A stretch of DNA of 64,000 nucleotides, taken from positions 124,001 to 188,000 of the forward strand of contig JADGAZ010000004.1 in assembly GCA_015231755.1 (NCBI GenBank). Direction: 5' to 3'. Origin of the DNA: Magnetococcales bacterium (GTDB lineage Bacteria; Pseudomonadota; Magnetococcia; Magnetococcales; Magnetaquicoccaceae). Made by a program: the position numbers and the translations under genes. Position 1 is the first letter of the stretch. The number at the start of each line of letters is the position of its first letter. The notes under the pieces are model-generated. The model saw only the letters and a program-made list of their open reading frames with translations. It did no database searches and had not been told where the DNA came from. Shown here piece by piece: positions 34,854 through 45,000 of the stretch.

Positions 34854-34881
34854 GGACAATTTCTGGACAATACGGGACAAT
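34854..34881. promoter_or_regulatory. Three helically phased GGACAAT repeats upstream of thrC
   Basis: GGACAAT occurs at 34854-34860, 34865-34871 and 34875-34881, with steps of 11 and 10 bp, one DNA turn each. They lie 96-123 bp before the thrC start. Phased direct repeats of this kind are typical of a multi-site activator or repressor. No regulator is known here. Confidence 0.5.
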
Positions 34882-34996
34882 CTAGACCATTTACCAAAAA
34901 AAATCGACCGGATAATCACCGGACACCCAGGTTGCTCCAAAAAGACCGAAAAGATATCCGCATCGACCCGTTATCTCTTACCAGGGGACAAAGTTT

Positions 34997-35620
34997 TCAC
35001 AACAGCAACCCTTCTTGCCGCAAAGACAACCCGATGCGGAACTTGGAAGCCGGGGCCGGGAACAGGCCATGACGGTCGATCAAGGCGGCGGCCAACCGGT
35101 TCAATCCCTCCCGGGGACCGGAACGCCATTCCAGTTCCAGTTCACGGATGGCCTGCCGACGCCCTCCGGCCCGGACCTCTCCCAGATCCAGACTCAGTTC
35201 CGCCACCCCCCCGCCATCGAGTGCCACCGGAACCACCTGTCGGGAGACCTGGCAGACACACAATTCGGACAGGGCAACATCCTCCGGCAACCAGATCAAC
35301 AAGTGCTTGCGCACCGGACCGTCCACCAGATCTCCCGGACGCCGCGACCAAGGCTCAGGGGCCGCCTGCCCCCATTCGGGGCGGTGCCACACTCCATCTC
35401 GCAGCACCCCCTCCCCCTTGATCTCGACCCGGCAACGGCCCTGCACCGTTCTCAGGCGCAAAGCCAGCCGTTGAGCCAGCAACCGGCATTCGGGATGATC
35501 CAGATAGTGATCCAGACAGGAACGGACTTCAATCGGCCCCCCAAAACGGGGGGCGAGTGGGGCGAGAATCGCCTCCGGAGAGAGGTCGTCCGGCAAGGCG
35601 AGTCGAATCTCTGCTTCCAT
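34997..35620 (-). CDS. CYTH-domain protein (inorganic triphosphatase-like)
   Basis: About 207 residues. The N-terminus MEAEIRL is the ExExK-type signature of the CYTH (triphosphate tunnel) family, with Arg for Lys. Beta-strand charge pairs follow: ALRLRTVQGRCRVEIKGEG, AELSLDLGE and ELELEWRSG. Members hydrolyse tripolyphosphate or bind other triphosphates. The ATG at 35620 is set by the domain start; the frame upstream overlaps the rhodanese region. Confidence 0.8.
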   Translation of the reverse strand: MEAEIRLALPDDLSPEAILAPLAPRFGGPIEVRSCLDHYLDHPECRLLAQRLALRLRTVQGRCRVEIKGEGVLRDGVWHRPEWGQAAPEPWSRRPGDLVDGPVRKHLLIWLPEDVALSELCVCQVSRQVVPVALDGGGVAELSLDLGEVRAGGRRQAIRELELEWRSGPREGLNRLAAALIDRHGLFPAPASKFRIGLSLRQEGLLL

Positions 35621-35655
35621 GGCGGGTCCGACCGGCAGACCCGCAGGCTCCACGC

Positions 35656-36072
35656 CTAGCGGGAGGCCGGATACCCCTGGGCCACCCATTGCAGCATGCC
35701 ACCCGAAACGTTGTACACCTTGGGACATCCGCCCCGCTTGAGCACCACGGATCCGCTCAGGGAGCGTGCTCCGCTGCGGCACACCACCACCACATCCCGA
35801 TCCCCGGCAAACTCCCGCAGCGCCCCGACCCGACCGCCCAGACCGGACAACGGCTCGTTGCGCGCCCCGACGATATGGCCGGAGTCAAACTCTCCGGAGG
35901 TGCGCACATCCAGGAGCAATGGCGACGGTTTGGCTTTCAGCAACGCGGCCAACTCATGCACCGTGATCGACTTGACACCATACACCCGCGCCAGGATCGG
36001 ATTCTTCAAGGCGAGACCCACGAACATCAGCGTCAGAAAAACCGACAAGCCATTCTGCTGCAACCACTCCAT
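35656..36072 (-). CDS. Membrane-anchored rhodanese-like sulfurtransferase
   Basis: 138 residues. One N-terminal membrane helix (VFLTLMFVGLALK) is followed by a single rhodanese domain with DVRTSGEFDSGHIVGARN and the active-site loop VVVCRSGARS, where C98 takes the persulfide. It would transfer sulfane sulfur or act as a sulfide/persulfide carrier. It is the downstream neighbour, by 163 bp, of an ArsR-type regulator; ArsR-rhodanese pairs often respond to reactive sulfur species. Confidence 0.88.
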   Translation of the reverse strand: MEWLQQNGLSVFLTLMFVGLALKNPILARVYGVKSITVHELAALLKAKPSPLLLDVRTSGEFDSGHIVGARNEPLSGLGGRVGALREFAGDRDVVVVCRSGARSLSGSVVLKRGGCPKVYNVSGGMLQWVAQGYPASR

Positions 36073-36197
36073 GCGTCACTCTCCACCCTCTTCTACCGAT
36101 CGAAAGAACCCAACACCCCTGTCAAACCAAGCCGATAACACACCGCATCCACCCAGGCACGGTTGCGTTGGTTGCGGAAGGCAACGCCCCGGACCCG

Positions 36198-36231
36198 ACA
36201 CGATGGGCGCGCCCCTTCCCGTGCATCGTGT
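36198..36231 (+). terminator. Stem-loop between ArsR and rhodanese genes
   Basis: ACACGATG (36198-36205) pairs with CATCGTGT (36224-36231), followed by TTTCTT on the plus strand; a GGGCGCGCCC palindrome lies in the loop. The T-tract polarity is for the plus strand, although both flanking genes run on the minus strand. It may attenuate or separate the two genes. Confidence 0.35.
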
Positions 36232-36235
36232 TTTC

Positions 36236-36628
36236 TTAAGCGGGATCTTCCCACCCGGCCCGGGTGGTCGTCTCCTCTTCCTCGAAATCGCTCAAAGCGG
36301 CCGCATGAGCCAGCACCACCGGAGGAACCCCACGGGTGTCGCAAAAGATGCTGCGGGTCAAGGCCACCAGATCCAACACCTTGCAATCCCCCACCCGGTA
36401 AAAGACCTGGTTGGCCTCACGGCGCGAATCCAGAATGTTCTTGTCGCGCATGATGGTCAAATGCTGCGACACATTGGATTGCGTGGTGCCCACGGCATCG
36501 ACCAACTCCTGAACGCTCAACTCGCGATCGCGCAACGCCACGATCACCTTCAAACGCAACGGATGGGCCAGTGCCTTCATGCAGCGAGCCACTTTTTCAA
36601 TGTTGCCTTCATCAATCTCGCATGCCAT
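36236..36628 (-). CDS. ArsR/SmtB-family transcriptional regulator
   Basis: About 130 residues. The winged helix-turn-helix is clear: CMKALAHPLRLKVIVALRDRELSVQEL, then TTQSNVSQHLTIMRDKNIL and NQVFYRV. The classical CxC metal motif in helix 3 is absent (ELVDAVG). Cysteines stand at 3, 16, 82 and 96, which would allow thiol or persulfide sensing, as in BigR/SqrR (inference). The ATG at 36628 (MACEIDEG) is chosen at the domain start. An AACCTT-TTC-AAGGTT palindrome upstream is a likely operator. Confidence 0.88.
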   Translation of the reverse strand: MACEIDEGNIEKVARCMKALAHPLRLKVIVALRDRELSVQELVDAVGTTQSNVSQHLTIMRDKNILDSRREANQVFYRVGDCKVLDLVALTRSIFCDTRGVPPVVLAHAAALSDFEEEETTTRAGWEDPA

Positions 36629-36681
36629 GATTCTTTGTTTCACTCCCGAAAAAAGCGGCTCCCGACATTTTTTCCCCACGA

Positions 36682-36696
36682 AACCTTTTCAAGGTT
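36682..36696. promoter_or_regulatory. Palindrome in the ArsR/DUF484 divergent promoter
   Basis: AACCTT-TTC-AAGGTT is a perfect 15-bp inverted repeat, 54 bp before the ArsR start and 80 bp before the DUF484 gene. It could be the ArsR operator. Confidence 0.4.
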
Positions 36697-36775
36697 CATG
36701 AGTATTGGCTAAAAATAGGGTCTTTTCCGCACTGCGTCAACATTCAACGCCGAAAACGGATGATCAACTGCAACC

Positions 36776-37507
36776 ATGAACGCTGCCACCCCCCCATTCG
36801 ACCCCTCCCCGGAGCAGATCCGGCGCTGGCTCCAGCTCCATCCGGAGTTCTTCGACGATCATTCCGACCTTCTGCCCGCGGCCATCACCGCCTCCGGCAA
36901 GGTGTTGAGCCTGGAAGCAGGCCAGTTGAACACCCTGCGTCAGAAGAATGAACAACTCTCCAGCAAACTGGACACCATGCTGGAACGGATCCGGCGCAAC
37001 GAACGGATTCATACCGCCTTTCACCAGATCGAGGTGCGACTGGTCACGGCTCTCACCCCCCGGGATCTGCTGCTGGCCGCCACCGTGGATCCGGAACAGT
37101 TGTTCGGCATCCACCGGGCCACCGTCACCTTGAGTACCCGTCATCCGGCCCTGTTGGCGTTGTTCCGCACCCCGAACCCGGATCCGGAGATTCAGGACCG
37201 ACTGTTTCCCATCGACCACAAGCGGCTCATGGATCTGCTGCGGGACTCGCCGCATCCGGTGATCCGGGTGGGACAGGAGGGCACCAACCGGGAAATTTTC
37301 TTTGGTCCAGCCACCCCCCAGATCCGCTCCGAGGCCCTGGTGCCCCTCTTCACCCATCCGGAAAGCGGTCCCGAAGGGTTGATCGGCTCCCTCAATCTGG
37401 GGGGCGAAACCCCCAACCGCTTCCTGCCCAGCGACGCCACGGACCTGTTGCGGGATCTGGCGGATATCCTGGGGCTGTGTCTGTCCCGCATGGCCATGCC
37501 GGACTGA
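36776..37507 (+). CDS. DUF484 family protein
   Basis: 243 residues. The N-terminal helical part has the family opening IRRWLQLHPEFFDDHSDLLP and a coiled coil (LRQKNEQLSSKLDTMLERIR), followed by a GAF-like fold (about 90-240) with LVPLFTHPESGPEGLIGSLNLGG. DUF484 genes usually sit directly before xerC, as here (105 bp gap), and the family function is not established. Confidence 0.92.
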   Translation: MNAATPPFDPSPEQIRRWLQLHPEFFDDHSDLLPAAITASGKVLSLEAGQLNTLRQKNEQLSSKLDTMLERIRRNERIHTAFHQIEVRLVTALTPRDLLLAATVDPEQLFGIHRATVTLSTRHPALLALFRTPNPDPEIQDRLFPIDHKRLMDLLRDSPHPVIRVGQEGTNREIFFGPATPQIRSEALVPLFTHPESGPEGLIGSLNLGGETPNRFLPSDATDLLRDLADILGLCLSRMAMPD

Positions 37508-37612
37508 TTCCGACCCCAAATGGATGGATCAGACGGTTTTCTTGGCACGTTCAATGCGTAATGGAGTGGATTCATTTCCGCTCCAGCGCGTTGATTTGCC
37601 AAGGAACCGTCC

Positions 37613-38599
37613 ATGTCCACCACCGCCGAGCCCCATCCGTTGTTCGCCTCGTTCCTGCGCCATCTGGCTACGGAACGTCATTACTCCGATCACACCACCG
37701 CGGCCTATCTGAACGATCTGACCCGCTTCGCCGAATTCTGGCACCAGCACACCCGCTCCTCTTTGAGCGCCGACGCCCTGCCCGCCATCCGTCCCGCCGA
37801 TCTGCGGGCCTTTCTGGCCATGGAGCGCCGCGCCGGCAAGGCCAAAGCCACCTTGCAACGACGCATGGCCTCGGTGCGGGCATGGTTTCGCTTTCTGGAG
37901 CGCACCGGAGTTCTCGCCACCAATCCGGCGGCTCTGATCTCCACCCCCAAATTGGGCATCCGCCTGCCCCGCGCCCCCACCGAAGAAGAGACTGCCCGGC
38001 TGCTGGACTCCCCCCTCGACACGGAAACCGCCAATGGCCGCCAGCTTCCCCCCTGGGCCGAGGCCCGGGACCGGGCGATTCTGGAACTGCTCTATGGCTC
38101 GGGCTTGCGGGTCGGGGAGGTCTGCTCCCTCAACCGCCAGGACATCGACTTGGACAACCAGGAGGTGCGGGTATCGGGCAAAGGAGGCAAGGAACGCATC
38201 ACCCCCCTGACCCGTCCTTCGGTTCTGGCCCTGCGCCGCTATTTGCAGGCCAAGGAACAGGCGATCCCCGGTCGCCGCCCGGATGCGCCACTGTTCATCG
38301 GGGTCAACGAAACCAGCGGTGATCGTCGTCTCGATCCCCGCCAGATCCAACGCCTGCTGCAACGACTGCGCCGTCAACTGGGTCTGCCGGAAAAAATCAC
38401 CCCCCACGCCCTGCGTCACGCCTTCGCCACCCATCTGCTGCAAGCCGGGGCGGATCTGCGTTCGATTCAGGAACTGCTGGGACACGCCTCGCTTTCCACC
38501 ACCCAACGCTATGCCCATCTGGACGTGCAGGCCTTGAGCCGGGTGTACGACAACGCCCATCCCCATGCCCACGCCCGACCCCATGCCTCGGACTCATGA
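37613..38599 (+). CDS. xerC: Tyrosine recombinase XerC
   Basis: 328 residues. The N-terminal SAM-like core-binding domain (10-110) is followed by the catalytic domain, with catalytic residues R166 (GSGLRVGE), K190 (GKGGKER), H265 and R268 (PHALRHAFATHL), H291 (LLGHASLSTTQRY) and Tyr300. It resolves chromosome dimers with XerD at dif. It follows DUF484 as usual; I saw no dif-like site in the flanks. The C-terminus has an extra HAHARPHA tail. It overlaps the next gene by 4 bp. Confidence 0.95.
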   Translation: MSTTAEPHPLFASFLRHLATERHYSDHTTAAYLNDLTRFAEFWHQHTRSSLSADALPAIRPADLRAFLAMERRAGKAKATLQRRMASVRAWFRFLERTGVLATNPAALISTPKLGIRLPRAPTEEETARLLDSPLDTETANGRQLPPWAEARDRAILELLYGSGLRVGEVCSLNRQDIDLDNQEVRVSGKGGKERITPLTRPSVLALRRYLQAKEQAIPGRRPDAPLFIGVNETSGDRRLDPRQIQRLLQRLRRQLGLPEKITPHALRHAFATHLLQAGADLRSIQELLGHASLSTTQRYAHLDVQALSRVYDNAHPHAHARPHASDS

Positions 38600-39417
38600 C
38601 CCCGCTGCTCAACCGTTTCCTGGAACAACTGCTGCTGCCCCCCGGCGCGCTCCTCTCCGGCATGGCGCTGGTCTGGCTGCTCCTGACCCTGCCCGGATCC
38701 ACCCCTGCGGCGACGCGGATCCGGCGGGGACGCACGCTGCTCGGGGTGGTGCTGACGCTCTCCTGGCTGGCCACTCTGCCGGTGGTCGCCAACACGGTGG
38801 CGGACCGACTCCATCCCCAGGCCCGGGATACCGCCCTCAGCGCGGAAAAAATCCGCCAGACCGATGCCCAGGCCATTGTGCTGTTCGGCTACGGTCGCGC
38901 CTCCCAGGCGCCGGAATACGATGGAGAAGATACCCTGTCACCCGGTGGACTGGCCCGGGTCCGTTATGCCGCCCGGCTGCACCGGCTCACGGGACTGCCC
39001 CTGCTGGTGACCGGTGGACGCCCCTACGGCGAAACCCGCTCCGAGGCGGCCATCATGCGGGGAGTGCTGGAAGAGGAGTTTCGGGTCCCGGTCGCCTGGA
39101 TGGAAGAAAAAAGCCGGGATACCTGGGAAAACGCCGCCTTCTCGACGGCCATTCTCCAACAGGCTCACATCACACGCATTCTGCTGGTGGTACACAACCG
39201 GGATGTACCCCGTGCCCTGCTGGCGTTCCAAAAAAGCGCCGGAGAAAGCCTCCAGGTCACCCCGGCTCCGATTCTCTTCCGGACCGACACCCCATTCCGG
39301 CTGTCCTGGGATCCGGTGGCGCTGATGCGCTGGATCCCGAATGCCGATGCCCTGTCCCTGCTCGCGGTGGAACTGCACGAGTGGCTGGGTCAGCTTTGGT
39401 ACCGGTGGCGCGGCTGA
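38596..39417 (+). CDS. ElyC/YdcF-like DUF218 membrane protein
   Basis: 273 residues. Two N-terminal membrane helices (about 15-35 and 48-65) lead to a DUF218/SanA-like domain: QAIVLFGYGRAS, LLVTGGRPYGETRSEAAIM, EEKSRDTWENAAFS and ILLVVHNRDVPRALLAFQ. Relatives (ElyC, SanA) act in envelope integrity and lipid-carrier or peptidoglycan metabolism. The ATG at 38596 overlaps the xerC stop, so the two are co-translated. Confidence 0.88.
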   Translation: MTPLLNRFLEQLLLPPGALLSGMALVWLLLTLPGSTPAATRIRRGRTLLGVVLTLSWLATLPVVANTVADRLHPQARDTALSAEKIRQTDAQAIVLFGYGRASQAPEYDGEDTLSPGGLARVRYAARLHRLTGLPLLVTGGRPYGETRSEAAIMRGVLEEEFRVPVAWMEEKSRDTWENAAFSTAILQQAHITRILLVVHNRDVPRALLAFQKSAGESLQVTPAPILFRTDTPFRLSWDPVALMRWIPNADALSLLAVELHEWLGQLWYRWRG

Positions 39418-39457
39418 CGAAACACCGCCCCCGATGCCATCCCTGTCCCCTCCCCGG

Positions 39458-40933
39458 TCATGAGATCAGGGCGTGGAGGGCCCGTTGCACCGTATGGGAC
39501 AACCCTGCCCAGTTCTGTTGAGCCTCCTCCCACTCCCCCAGTTCGATCACCCCTTTCAGCCGGATGGCCTGGGTCACCACCCGTTTGGCCCCCACGCCCG
39601 CGGCAGACTCACGCAACCGTTCCAGTACCGCGAATGCCCCCGGGAGATCCTGGTTGAGCAAAGCGGTCCGCAAGTTTTCCATCTGTCGGGAGGCGGTTTC
39701 GACAAACGCACCGGTCTCGCTCACCACCGCTTTTCCAGGATCCGGAGATCCGATCCGGCAGGCGGTTTCCCACACCCCGTCCGCCACTGTCCCGGAAAAC
39801 AGCACGATCACATCGGTTCCCGTCGCTTCCGCAGTGCGCATGCGAATGTCGCCCCCCAGGGTCCGGGCGATCAATCGGGCGGAATAGGTGCCCAATCCGG
39901 TTCCCCCGGCCTTGCCGCAGGTGGCGTATTTGTCAAAAAAGGTCCCGCGTATCGCCTCCGGCACCGCGCCGGCATTGTGAATGACGATACATCCCACCCC
40001 ATCGATCCGGGTGAGGGTAATGGTCACCACCTGTTGGGGCGGAGAGGCTTCGACCGCGTTCTTGATCAGGTTGGACAGCATCGAGTAACACAACACCGAC
40101 TCGGCCTGCACCACGAACCGGTCCGCTGCATCCGCCTCCCGGTCATCCAGATGGATGCGCAAGGTCAATCCATTGCCAAACAGCAACGGCGTCATATTGA
40201 CCTGGATGGTGCGCACAATAGCCAAAAGATCCACATCCTCCGGCTTGCACACATATTCTCCCCGCTCCATTTGATACAAACCCAAGGAGAGATTGACCAT
40301 ATGCAAAACATTGACGCCGGCATCATGAATGATTTTAATTTTTTCTTTTTGCAACACAGTCAAACCATCCTGATTCAACAGCAGGTCCGTGAAACCGATG
40401 ATGCTGTTCAACGGAGTCTTCAGGTCGTGTCTGACGATCTGATCCACATCGTGTTTGATTTTTTCCGCCTCAATCAATTTGACATTGAGAGAGACCAGCC
40501 CCTGATTGGCCACTTGCAAATCCCGGTACGACAACTCCAGCCGCTTGGCCAGCTCTGCCCGTTGCAACCAGGCTTGAATCCGCGCCCGCAGAATGGTGGG
40601 ACGGGGGGGTTTGTTGATGAAATCATCCCCTCCACACTCCAGACATCGGGCCAACTCCCGATCGGTCTGCACCGAAGTCAGAAACACCACCGGCACCCCC
40701 CCTCCGGAACCCACCCTGGCCTTGATCCGCTGGGTGGCCTGATAGCCATCCAGCACCGGCATCTGGATATCCATCAGGATCAGGTCACAGTCCGGGCCAC
40801 AGTCATCCAACTGGTCCAGCGCCTCCTGTCCGTTGACGGCCAGAACCACCCGATGTCCCTCCTGACGCAACATCTCCTCCAGAAACAGTCGCGTCACCGG
40901 ATCGTCATCGACAACCATAATGGTGGCAGTCAT
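39458..40933 (-). CDS. Receiver-histidine kinase protein, last gene of phosphorelay operon
   Basis: About 491 residues without membrane segments. Residues 1-125 are a receiver (D55, K108). A coiled coil (125-165) leads to HisKA with H169 in VRHDLKTPLNS and a HATPase_c domain with a GTGLGTYSARLIARTLGGDI box (N-box LIKNAVEAS). The C-terminal 110 residues are helical. Input is therefore phosphorylation rather than a ligand. AGGGG precedes the ATG at 40933, 7 bp after the HD-GYP stop. Confidence 0.88.
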   Translation of the reverse strand: MTATIMVVDDDPVTRLFLEEMLRQEGHRVVLAVNGQEALDQLDDCGPDCDLILMDIQMPVLDGYQATQRIKARVGSGGGVPVVFLTSVQTDRELARCLECGGDDFINKPPRPTILRARIQAWLQRAELAKRLELSYRDLQVANQGLVSLNVKLIEAEKIKHDVDQIVRHDLKTPLNSIIGFTDLLLNQDGLTVLQKEKIKIIHDAGVNVLHMVNLSLGLYQMERGEYVCKPEDVDLLAIVRTIQVNMTPLLFGNGLTLRIHLDDREADAADRFVVQAESVLCYSMLSNLIKNAVEASPPQQVVTITLTRIDGVGCIVIHNAGAVPEAIRGTFFDKYATCGKAGGTGLGTYSARLIARTLGGDIRMRTAEATGTDVIVLFSGTVADGVWETACRIGSPDPGKAVVSETGAFVETASRQMENLRTALLNQDLPGAFAVLERLRESAAGVGAKRVVTQAIRLKGVIELGEWEEAQQNWAGLSHTVQRALHALIS

Positions 40934-40940
40934 GGGCCCC

Positions 40941-42014
40941 TCATCCGGATGGCAGCAAACAGGCGTCCGCATCCGGATCCAGGACTTCCGGATCGGCGAA
41001 AGTCTCACGGATTTCCAGAATGGCCGGCAGATTTTCACAAAACACCCGCACCAGTTCGGGATCGAAGGCGGTTCCGGAACAGCGTTTGATCTCCTCCACC
41101 GCCCGTTCCACACTCCAGGGCTGCTTATAGGGACGCCGGGAAGTCAAGGCATCGAACACATCCGCCAGACTGCAAATGCGACCCATGATGGGAATCGCCT
41201 CTCCCGCCAGACCATAAGGATAACCACTGCCATCCCAGCGTTCGTGATGGGTCAGGGCGATGGTGTGGGCGGTGCGCAACAACAAAGAAGGCTCATCATC
41301 CAGCAATTGTCCCCCCAGCAGGGTATGGGTCTTCATCACCCCGAACTCCTGGGGAGTCAGCTTCCCCGGTTTGAGGAGAATGCAATCCGGAATGCCGATC
41401 TTGCCCACATCGTGCATGGGGGCGGCCTGCAACAGCAACGCCTGATCGTGGACCGTCAACCCCGACACCCGCCCGATCAGGGTGGAATAGTGGCTCATGC
41501 GCTGAATGTGTTTGCCGGTTTCGTTATCCCGGTATTCCGCCGCCTGACCCAACCGGCGGATGATCTCCATCCGGGTGCGCAACAGCTCAAATTCCCGATC
41601 CGCCAAGGCCTGGGCGGTCCGGGCGGCCCGCAGGATGTAACGCATCCGATGGCCCAGCAAACCCCAGTTGATGGGCTTGGTGATGAAATCCGTCGCCCCC
41701 GCCTGATAAGCGCGTTCGATGGAGGTCAAATCATCCAAAGAGGTGGCCATCACGATGGGCAGATGTTGCCGGCCTTCCATGGCCCGCACGGTCTCGCACA
41801 ACACAAATCCGTTCATGCCGGGCATCACTACATCGGAAATTACCAGATCCGGCATCTCCCGCTGCAACCGCTCCCAGGCCTGCAACCCGTCTTCCGCCTC
41901 GATCACGCGAAAGCCTCCCTGTTCCAACGCCTCCCGCATGGGCAGGCGTTGCAGAAATTCGTCATCCACGATCAACACCAAGGGATGTTCAAGATCGTCT
42001 GCCGGTTCATTCAT
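40941..42014 (-). CDS. HD-GYP response regulator (c-di-GMP phosphodiesterase)
   Basis: About 357 residues. A receiver (D61 in VISDVVMPG, K113) is followed by an HD-GYP domain with HD at 201-202 (MHDVGKIGIPD), the HHERWDGSGYP motif (256-266) and DVFDALTSRRPYK. It should hydrolyse c-di-GMP to pGpG or GMP when phosphorylated. The ATG at 42014 overlaps the end of the kinase gene before it. Its presumed kinases are encoded in the same operon; a PilZ effector is encoded at 33 kb. Confidence 0.93.
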   Translation of the reverse strand: MNEPADDLEHPLVLIVDDEFLQRLPMREALEQGGFRVIEAEDGLQAWERLQREMPDLVISDVVMPGMNGFVLCETVRAMEGRQHLPIVMATSLDDLTSIERAYQAGATDFITKPINWGLLGHRMRYILRAARTAQALADREFELLRTRMEIIRRLGQAAEYRDNETGKHIQRMSHYSTLIGRVSGLTVHDQALLLQAAPMHDVGKIGIPDCILLKPGKLTPQEFGVMKTHTLLGGQLLDDEPSLLLRTAHTIALTHHERWDGSGYPYGLAGEAIPIMGRICSLADVFDALTSRRPYKQPWSVERAVEEIKRCSGTAFDPELVRVFCENLPAILEIRETFADPEVLDPDADACLLPSG

Positions 42015-45000
42015 GATGGATATCCCCTTCCCGCTGCGAGTCACACAAAGCCTGCAACGCCTGTCTGGCCTCATCAAACAGGGCATCACTGTGTTGAAAA
42101 TGTCGGCTCACCGCCGCCAGATCCCCGTGTTCCATCTCCATGGTTCGCGCCAACTCCGCCAGACGGGCCACCCCCATGGTGAGACTGGAAGATTTCAAGG
42201 TGTGGGCCGCGACCCGCACCCCTTCGGAATCCCCCTGTTCCAAAGCCTGTCGCAATGCCTGCATCAATTCCGGGGTGCGCAGCAGATAGTGCTCCACCAT
42301 TTTGCCCAGCAGATTGGTCCCCCCTTTCTGGACCAGTTCCAGAATGCGCCCCACAGCCTCCCGATCCAACACCGCCAATTCCGATTCATCCAGTCCCATG
42401 ACGACCGGCAACAACACCGCTCCGGCCGAGGAATCGGAGTCGCTTTCCCGCCCCCGGGGTTCACGCACCTCATGGGGCAGCCAACGGTGCAAGACCGCAC
42501 CCAGTTCCGCCTGACTGAAAGGCTTGTGCAGATAGTCGTTCATGCCCACCGCGTTGCACTTCTGTCGGCTTTCCTGCAACACATGGGCGGTCAGGGCGAC
42601 GATGGGAATGGAGGAACGACCGGCCATCTTTTCCCAAATGCGCAAGCGTCGGGTGGTTTCAAAACCATCCAGAATGGGCATCTCGCAATCCATGAAAATG
42701 ACATCGAACCCCGGCACCGTATCCCGCACCAGGGTCAATGCCTGCTGACCGTTGAACGCCACGGTCACCTGGCATCCGAACAGTTCCAGGGTGGCCATGG
42801 CCACCTCCTGATTGACCGGATTGTCTTCCACCAGCAGAACATGACCGCTGAAACGCACAGTATCCGGGGAAAGGGAAGTCTGATCGCCCTGCCAGGCGGC
42901 GATTTCCTGGAGATCCCCCTGGCGCTGCTTGCCGAAACGGGCCGTAAACCAGAAGGTCGATCCCTGACCCGGGGCGCTTTCCATCCACAGCTCCCCGTCC
43001 ATGATGGAGACCAACTGCCGGGTGATGGCCAGACCCAACCCGGTGCCACCAAAACGACGCGCCACGGAAGGGTCTTCCTGGGAGAAGTTCTGAAACATCT
43101 GGCTCTGGTAATCCTCGGAGATGCCGATTCCCGTATCCATCACACAAAAACGCAACAGGATATCCGCCTCCCGCTCCTCCACCACCCCCACCGACAGTCC
43201 CACCGACCCCTGATCCGTGAACTTGACCGCGTTGCCCAACAGATTGAACAGGATCTGACTGAGCCGATACGGATCCCCCAACAGTTGTCTGTTCTCGTCA
43301 CCCACCCGGTTGAAATGAAAATCCAACCCTTTGCGCAAGGCCCGTTGCGTGAAAATATCGCAGATGTCCCGGATCACCACATCCAGATCAAAACGCAACA
43401 TTTCCAGGAACAGCCGCCCCTCCTGGATCTTGGCGAAATCCAGAATATCGTTGATGATGCGCAGCAAGGTGCGACCGGAACGATGAATGGTCTCGACATA
43501 ATGGCGTTGCTGTTCGGTCAGTTCGGTGCGCATGATCAGATCGGCCATGCCCAGCACCCCGTTCATGGGGGTACGGATTTCGTGGCTCATGTTGACCAGG
43601 AAAATCTCCTTGGCCCGGGCACCGGATTCGGCGGCATCCCGCGCTTTTTCCAGCTCTTCGGTCCGCAGGCGCACCAGTTCCTCCAGGTTTTCCCGATAGC
43701 GGCGCAACTCATCTTCGGCCTGTTTGCGCACGGTAATATCCTGATGAATCCCCATCCACACCTCGCCATGTTCGGCGTGGGTCAGGGTGGTGATGGAGAT
43801 ATGGCCCCAAAAGAGGGTGCCATCCTTCTTGATGTTCCGGACCTCCCCTTCCCAGATCCCTTTGCGATACAACTGGCTGACAATCCCCTGCACCACGGCG
43901 TCGATGGCCGGATCCGTGCCCGCGTGGGTCACGGCAATGGTATGACCGATGATCTCCCCCCGACCATACCCGAACATTTTTTCAAACCGACGGTTCGTGT
44001 AGACAATCACCCCATCCAAGGCCCGCACCAGACACACCCCTTCGGTCATGTGTTCCAGCATGCGGGCTTGCAACCGGATGTCCTCCTCCCGGGCGGCCCG
44101 GGCGTCGATGCGCAAATGGCTGTAGCGCTCGGGCATGACCGGATCCATCAGACCGAAATTCTCGATGATCTCGAACCGGCCTTCCGGGGTGCAACGGGAC
44201 AAAAAGGTGTTCACCCGGGCGTGATGGGTCATCGGATCCATGTGTACCCGCCCCTGGGGACCGGTGACCGCGAGCCGCTCCAACGCGTTCACCAACGCTT
44301 CGGAATCCAGGGTGCCGGCTTGGTTCGCCGCCTGGGCGAAGGCCTTGACGCACAGACAGGCCCCCTCGCCAAAATTGGTGAGAATGCCGTTGCCCGCAGG
44401 CCACAGGCCGGTGACGCCGGGCATGGCGGCCAACCGATCCAGAAAACGTCGATTCTCGTCGGTATCGACCGTCATGAAGTAGGTATTGCTGGAATAGTGC
44501 CCCCCACGCACCTTCGGCTCCAGATGACTGGCCATCAACTCATCATAATGGCCCATGACCACCACCATCCGCCCGGTGAGTCCCAAAGCAGAAAAACGCG
44601 ACAGCAGCAGCAGTTGATCGGCTCCGGCAAAATAAGGCACAAAAACCGTGGCCCCGGAGGCGGCCACCTGTGCCAGCAAGGCATCGATCCGCTCCCGGGT
44701 CACGCCGAGGGGCAGATACTCCTCTCCCACCACCTCCCCCCCATCCTGCAACAACACCTCCTTGGCCGCCTCGATGGATCCCCGGGGCCATTCATAGTTG
44801 TTGCCGGCAAAAAACATTCTGCGACCGTGATGGGCATGCATGTACGGAATCATTTTGCCGATCTGCTGATTGGGCAGCGCGGCGAAATGAAAAAAATAAC
44901 GGCTGAGAATGCTGCCTTCATAAAAGGAAAAATTCAATAACGGAATCTTGCGCGGCTCGGCCACCCGGTAGGCCACCGCGATGCGGGAATTGGACAGCAA

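Noticed and set aside
37508-37612. dif or attachment site near xerC
   Set aside because: No 28-bp site with XerC/XerD-like half-sites was seen in the DUF484-xerC gap or after xerC.
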